Part shown: piece by piece, positions 60,608-64,000 of the stretch
How the letters are laid out: each line of letters begins with the position of its first letter
Position numbering within the stretch: position 1 is the stretch's first letter
DNA from: Leadbetterella sp040829825
GTDB lineage: Bacteria; Bacteroidota; Bacteroidia; Cytophagales; Spirosomataceae
Direction: 5' to 3' (one strand)
Length of the DNA stretch: 64,000 bases
Assembly (NCBI RefSeq): GCF_040829825.1
Contig: NZ_JBFOLH010000002.1
Position numbers and translations under genes: made by a program
Notes under the pieces: generated by a model
What the model was told of the DNA's origin: nothing
The model's input: only the letters and a program-made list of their open reading frames with translations
Databases searched by the model: none

Positions 60608-61483
60608 AAATAGGATGGGAGGGGGCTATTTTTTTTTATACTGTGTTTTATAATATTATCAACGGAGTTTTTATCCATTTTAGAAAATGCAAACCACTTT
60701 TTTCCGAGGTCTTTCAGCGAAGCACCAAGATGATATACTTCTTTGCTGTCTATAATCAGAAATCGGTCATGGCTTTGTGTAAATGGTTCTACAACAAAAT
60801 CTCCGTATTGTTCATTGGCTTTTTTTATGTCTAACTGCAATTGCTTGCTAATATTTTTGGTTAATATTAATGCGTTTACGCCTTTTTTCTTTTTGGTTAA
60901 ATGGGTAAGTGTTGCTTCATCAATATAATTATCTATTAACACAATACTTTGCTTGGCGGAACGAATAATTTTAGAAGCAAATTCGTAAGCATCGAATACC
61001 TGTCCATCAAAAAATATGCCTTGTGTAGGAATTAAATGAGAATTGATTTGTAATTCAATTTCACTTATTTTATTACTTAGGCCGTCAACTTTATCTTCTA
61101 TTCGGTTAATACGATTATTGATAGCATAGCCTTTTAATAGATATTCCTTTAATACACGATTTGCCCATATTCTGAATTGAGTTCCACGTCTTGAGTTTAC
61201 TCTATACCCAACTGATAAAATTGCATCAAGATTAAAATGTTCAACATGGTAGGTTTTATTGTCAGAAGCAGTTGTTGCAAAAAATGCAACAACTGAGACT
61301 CTATCTAGCTCCTTATCCAGGAATATTTTTTTTTAAGTGTCTTGAAATTACAGACTTGTCTCTTTCGAAAAGGTTTGCTATTTGATTGAGCGATAACCAA
61401 AAAGTTTCCTTTTCTTCATCAATTTTTACCTCTATATGTTCCGGTAATTCATCTGACTGATATAAAATGATTTCATTCTTCAT
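60604..61483 (-). pseudogene. RhuM-family protein with PLD-like C-terminus, frameshifted in an A9 tract
   Basis: From ATG 61483 the frame reads 44 residues (KNEIILYQSDELPEHIEVK, then FERDKSVISRHLKKN) before a premature stop in IPG*. The downstream region, in another frame to TGA 60604, continues the protein perfectly: IFLDKELDRVSVVAFFATTA, then NLDAILSVGYRVNSRRGTQF. Deleting one A from the A9 run (61326-61334 on the plus strand) restores 292 residues. The N-terminal 140 residues are a Virulence_RhuM-type DNA-binding domain. A C-terminal PLD-like region carries HDRFLIID (a HxKxxxxD-like motif with Arg) and GASLKDLGKKWFAFSKM. The coding quality on both sides is intact. It is low-GC. Confidence 0.85.
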
Positions 61484-61611
61484 ATTTATTTGTGCTTCAT
61501 TACTGCAAAAATACTTTTGTTTTTGAGAAAACCATTCAGTATTCTGTTGGTTCCGGTAAATATCAAAAAAACCGGTAATAATATCTTGGACAGGATAGAT
61601 AAAGTTATGAT

Positions 61612-61645
61612 ATAAAAAAGGGTTGCCGAAAAATACCGGCAACCC
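61612..61645 (-). terminator. Intrinsic terminator of the beta-barrel gene
   Basis: On the minus strand GGGTTGCCG-GTATTTTT-CGGCAACCC is followed by TTTTTTAT. It begins 22 bases after the stop of the downstream-facing beta-barrel gene. Confidence 0.9.
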
Positions 61646-61666
61646 CTCTCTTGAAATAAATACCTC

Positions 61667-62272
61667 TTAAAGAATACGCAGGCCCAGGGTAAGCTGCCAG
61701 CCATCCATTTTCTGGTTGAATTTTTCATCCTGGAAATGCTTGCTGGAAATGCTGCCCAGGCTGCCTTCTTTCCTCAGGTCAATATCCAGCTTGCCGAACG
61801 AAAGCCCGGCGCCCAGCTGGTACCCGAAAGTCGCATTTTTAAAGGCATCGTCTTCGGTAACGGTGGTGGTCACGTTTTTCAGGAAGGTATGTTCTTCCTT
61901 CAGCTTCAGCGTAGCTACCGGCCCTGCATTTACCCGCAGGAAATCGAGCAGCTTGAAGCCCACCAGCACCGGGATATCCACATTTTTTATTTTAATATCG
62001 TATACAGTAGATCCGCTGGCATCGGTAAGAGAGCCGTTTCTCTCGGTATAGAGAAGCTCGGGCTGCAGGTAAATTCCTTCTCCGATACGTGCAAACACAC
62101 CGGCTGAAAATCCGGTTTTGGTATCCAGGCTTTCTTTGTAATTGTTACTCAGTGAGCCGGCATCCGTATGAATCTTGTTCAGGTTGATTCCTCCTTTTAT
62201 CCCGAAGCCGAACTGGGCTGAGGCAGCGTGGGTGAAGAATACAGTGGCTAATACTAAAATGAGTTTTTTCAT
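61667..62272 (-). CDS. PorT-family outer-membrane beta-barrel protein
   Basis: 201 residues. A signal peptide is cleaved after ASAQ near 20, then FGFGIKGGINLNKIHTD, the typical start of the PorT/OMP_b-brl_2 family. Eight strand-like segments follow (GIYLQPELLYTERNG, VDIPVLVGFKLLDFL), ending WQLTLGLRIL. It is an 8-stranded outer-membrane barrel of unknown role. Closed by a strong terminator. Confidence 0.85.
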   Translation of the reverse strand: MKKLILVLATVFFTHAASAQFGFGIKGGINLNKIHTDAGSLSNNYKESLDTKTGFSAGVFARIGEGIYLQPELLYTERNGSLTDASGSTVYDIKIKNVDIPVLVGFKLLDFLRVNAGPVATLKLKEEHTFLKNVTTTVTEDDAFKNATFGYQLGAGLSFGKLDIDLRKEGSLGSISSKHFQDEKFNQKMDGWQLTLGLRIL

Positions 62273-62345
62273 AATCTCTTTTGTTTGGTTGTTTAAGTTA
62301 TGAAGTCGAGTTTAGAACGTATATTGCGGTTTAATATTTTACGGA

Positions 62346-63710
62346 ATGGCAAAAGTTAAAACCTCTTATTTCTGCCAGAAATGCGGTTATAATTCCCCTA
62401 AATGGCTGGGCAGGTGCCCTTCCTGCGGCGAATGGAACACCCTGGTGGAAGAAGTGATCTCGTCAGGAGAGCCGGAAAAGGGGAAATGGAGGAATACGGG
62501 GTCAGCCGGGGCCAAACCACGCCTGCTTTCGCAGATCAGCCGGGCTGAAAAATACCGCATTATTACAGAAGATGAAGAATTTAACCGGGTGCTGGGCGGC
62601 GGACTGGTGCCGGGCTCGCTCACGCTCATCGGCGGAGAGCCGGGTATCGGTAAGTCTACGCTGATGCTCCAGCTGGCGCTGAGCCTGACAGACTATAATG
62701 TACTCTATATTTCGGGGGAAGAGAGTGAGCAGCAGATCAAAATGCGGGCTGAGCGCTTACCCGTTCACAGCGAACGCTGCTATGTGCTCACCGAAACGTC
62801 TACCGACCTGATTTTTAAGCATATTGAGCTTATTGAGCCTGATGTGGTGGTGATTGACTCCATCCAGACCCTGGTTTCACCGCTGCTTGACAGCGGCGCA
62901 GGCAGTGTGTCGCAGGTCAAAGAATGCACCGCCGAGATCATGCGTTTTGCCAAAGAATCGGATGTGCCGGTGGTGCTGATCGGGCACATTACCAAAGAGG
63001 GATCGCTGGCCGGGCCCAAGGTGCTGGAGCACATGGTAGATACCGTTCTGCAATTTGAGGGCGACCGCTTCATGACCTACCGGATCCTCCGTACCATCAA
63101 GAACCGTTTCGGAAATGCTTCTGAGCTGGGTATCTACGAAATGCTGTCTAACGGTCTCCGGCAGGTCAGCAACCCTTCGGAGATCCTGATATCGGAAAAG
63201 ACCGAAAACCTCAGCGGGGTGGCCATCGCTGCCATGATCGAGGGCAACCGGCCGCTACAGATCGAGATCCAATCGCTGGTGAGCACCGCCAATTATGGCA
63301 CTCCGCAGCGAAGCAGCAACGGCTTTGACCTGAGGAGGCTGCAGATGCTGCTGGCCGTGCTGGAAAAACGGGGCGGTTTCCGGCTGGGTACGCAGGATGT
63401 CTTTCTCAACGTGGCGGGCGGGCTCAAGGTAGATGACCCGGCCATTGACCTGGCCGTATGCTGCAGTCTTGTTTCTTCGTACGAAGATGCGGTTATCCCG
63501 CATTCGGTCTGCTTCAGCGCTGAAGTGGGCCTGGGCGGAGAAGTGCGCCCGGTGAGCCGTATTGAGGCCCGCATTTCAGAAGCGGCCAAGCTGGGTTTTG
63601 AAAAAATATACGTGTCGCGGAACAACCTGAAAGGCATTAATACAGATCATTTTAATATTGCTATCCGGGGTGTAGGGAAACTGGAGGAGGTATTTGCGGA
63701 GCTGTTTTAA
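62346..63710 (+). CDS. radA: DNA repair protein RadA/Sms
   Basis: 454 residues, full length. The N-terminal zinc finger has C10, C13, C24 and C27. Walker A GGEPGIGKS is at 96-104, the RadA-specific KNRFG motif near 253, and a Lon-protease-like domain occupies about 290-454 (RGGFRLGTQDVFLNVAGGLKVDDPAIDLAVC). It is a RecA-like branch-migration ATPase in recombination. It stands alone with the barrel gene divergent. Confidence 0.97.
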   Translation: MAKVKTSYFCQKCGYNSPKWLGRCPSCGEWNTLVEEVISSGEPEKGKWRNTGSAGAKPRLLSQISRAEKYRIITEDEEFNRVLGGGLVPGSLTLIGGEPGIGKSTLMLQLALSLTDYNVLYISGEESEQQIKMRAERLPVHSERCYVLTETSTDLIFKHIELIEPDVVVIDSIQTLVSPLLDSGAGSVSQVKECTAEIMRFAKESDVPVVLIGHITKEGSLAGPKVLEHMVDTVLQFEGDRFMTYRILRTIKNRFGNASELGIYEMLSNGLRQVSNPSEILISEKTENLSGVAIAAMIEGNRPLQIEIQSLVSTANYGTPQRSSNGFDLRRLQMLLAVLEKRGGFRLGTQDVFLNVAGGLKVDDPAIDLAVCCSLVSSYEDAVIPHSVCFSAEVGLGGEVRPVSRIEARISEAAKLGFEKIYVSRNNLKGINTDHFNIAIRGVGKLEEVFAELF

Positions 63711-63771
63711 GGGATAGCAGAAAAAGTTATTTTCTGAAAATTATGATAGTGAAGCGGACTGTAATGGGTTG

Positions 63772-63930
63772 TCATTTTTGATTGTTTCTCTTTGCCTCAT
63801 TGATTAGCTTATCAAAATCACTTTCATAGGTTTTGTCTTGTATGACCCTGAATTTATCGTATTCACCTTCGGCTTTGAGCTTGGCTTCGAGCATGGTTAA
63901 CTTTCCTTTGTCGGTCAAAATCGGGTAGGG
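63772..63930 (-). pseudogene. C-terminal fragment of a RhuM-like protein
   Basis: A minus-strand frame reads LTDKGKLTMLEAKLKAEGEY, then DKFRVIQDKTYESDFDKLIN before a TGA at 63772. This matches the C-terminus of RhuM-family proteins (EYxKFxxIQDKxxxSDFD). No start or N-terminal part is present; the sequence before it contains a terminator-like hairpin at 63939-63978. It is a gene remnant or the trace of a rearrangement. Assignment is from memory of the family's end. Confidence 0.5.
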
Positions 63931-63938
63931 CCATTCAG

Positions 63939-63978
63939 AAAAAGCCCAACTTGTTCATTAAGAACTTGTTGGGCTTTT
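63939..63978. terminator. Terminator-like hairpin near the window end
   Basis: AAAAGCCCAAC and GTTGGGCTTTT pair over 11 bases, with an inner GTTC/GAAC pair. It is bidirectional, with A/T runs on both sides. The gene it closes, if any, lies beyond the window. Confidence 0.75.
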
Positions 63979-64000
63979 GATTATCTTTGTATATCACCCC

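Noticed and set aside
1..64000. tRNA, rRNA, insertion sequence, integrase or prophage genes
   Set aside because: Intergenic regions show no cloverleaf or rRNA segments, and no transposase or integrase protein was recognised.

Overview
This 64 kb window is a chromosomal segment of a Bacteroidota bacterium, probably of the Cytophagales/Chitinophagales type, though I cannot place it more finely. The reasons are a fused MurF-alanine racemase, many secreted beta-barrel proteins and TonB receptors, an OmpA/TPR/PD40 protein, a bacterial single-RRM protein, and promoters of the TTG-N17-20-TAnnTTTG kind. GC content is near 50% in core genes and drops in a few accessory genes. No rRNA, tRNA, CRISPR array, insertion sequence or prophage was recognised.

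Layout. 1-5.6 kb: start of lipA, secreted and membrane proteins, an SDR lacking its catalytic Tyr/Lys, a universal stress protein and a pseudouridine synthase. 5.7-12.1 kb: glpD, murF-alr, a decayed nucleotidyltransferase beside its intact small partner, and aroA. 12.3-17.6 kb: an SPFH/NfeD operon, then a CobW-type metallochaperone gene and a TonB receptor gene; both promoters are overlaid by palindromes, with different sequences. 17.6-26.2 kb: a PqqB-like hydrolase, aguB and gltBD. 26.2-29.4 kb: a cobalamin riboswitch driving a BtuB-type receptor and a beta-propeller lipoprotein resembling BtuG, i.e. a B12 uptake unit. 29.5-30.2 kb: a frameshifted polyvalent-protein-kinase-like gene. 30.2-43 kb: carboxynorspermidine synthase, a PDZ aspartyl protease, rlmN, a phosphate transporter, topoisomerase IV/gyrase subunit A, a low-GC orphan, an RRM protein and an OmpA protein. 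43-51 kb: a PD40 protein, a Na+/H+ antiporter, a three-gene ECF sigma operon, a VOC protein, an amidohydrolase and uvrA. 51-60 kb: a HAD phosphatase, a tetrapyrrole-type methylase, pfkA, a thioredoxin-like protein, aroQ, an isoaspartyl peptidase, an EEP-family protein and a serine hydrolase. 60-64 kb: a frameshifted RhuM/PLD-like gene, a beta-barrel protein, radA and a RhuM C-terminal fragment.

Most of the window is housekeeping. The unusual signals are: (i) two accessory genes each broken by a single slip in a simple-sequence tract, A9 and (GA)5; (ii) promoter-embedded palindromes at the metal locus; (iii) an ECF sigma operon whose two partner proteins share a repeated W-x-K-M-T/S motif; (iv) a family of short intergenic repeats around AGTTCCGRGT that in places supplies the stop codon of the neighbouring gene. 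I see no complete new defence or secretion system, and none of these is proven to be a new system.
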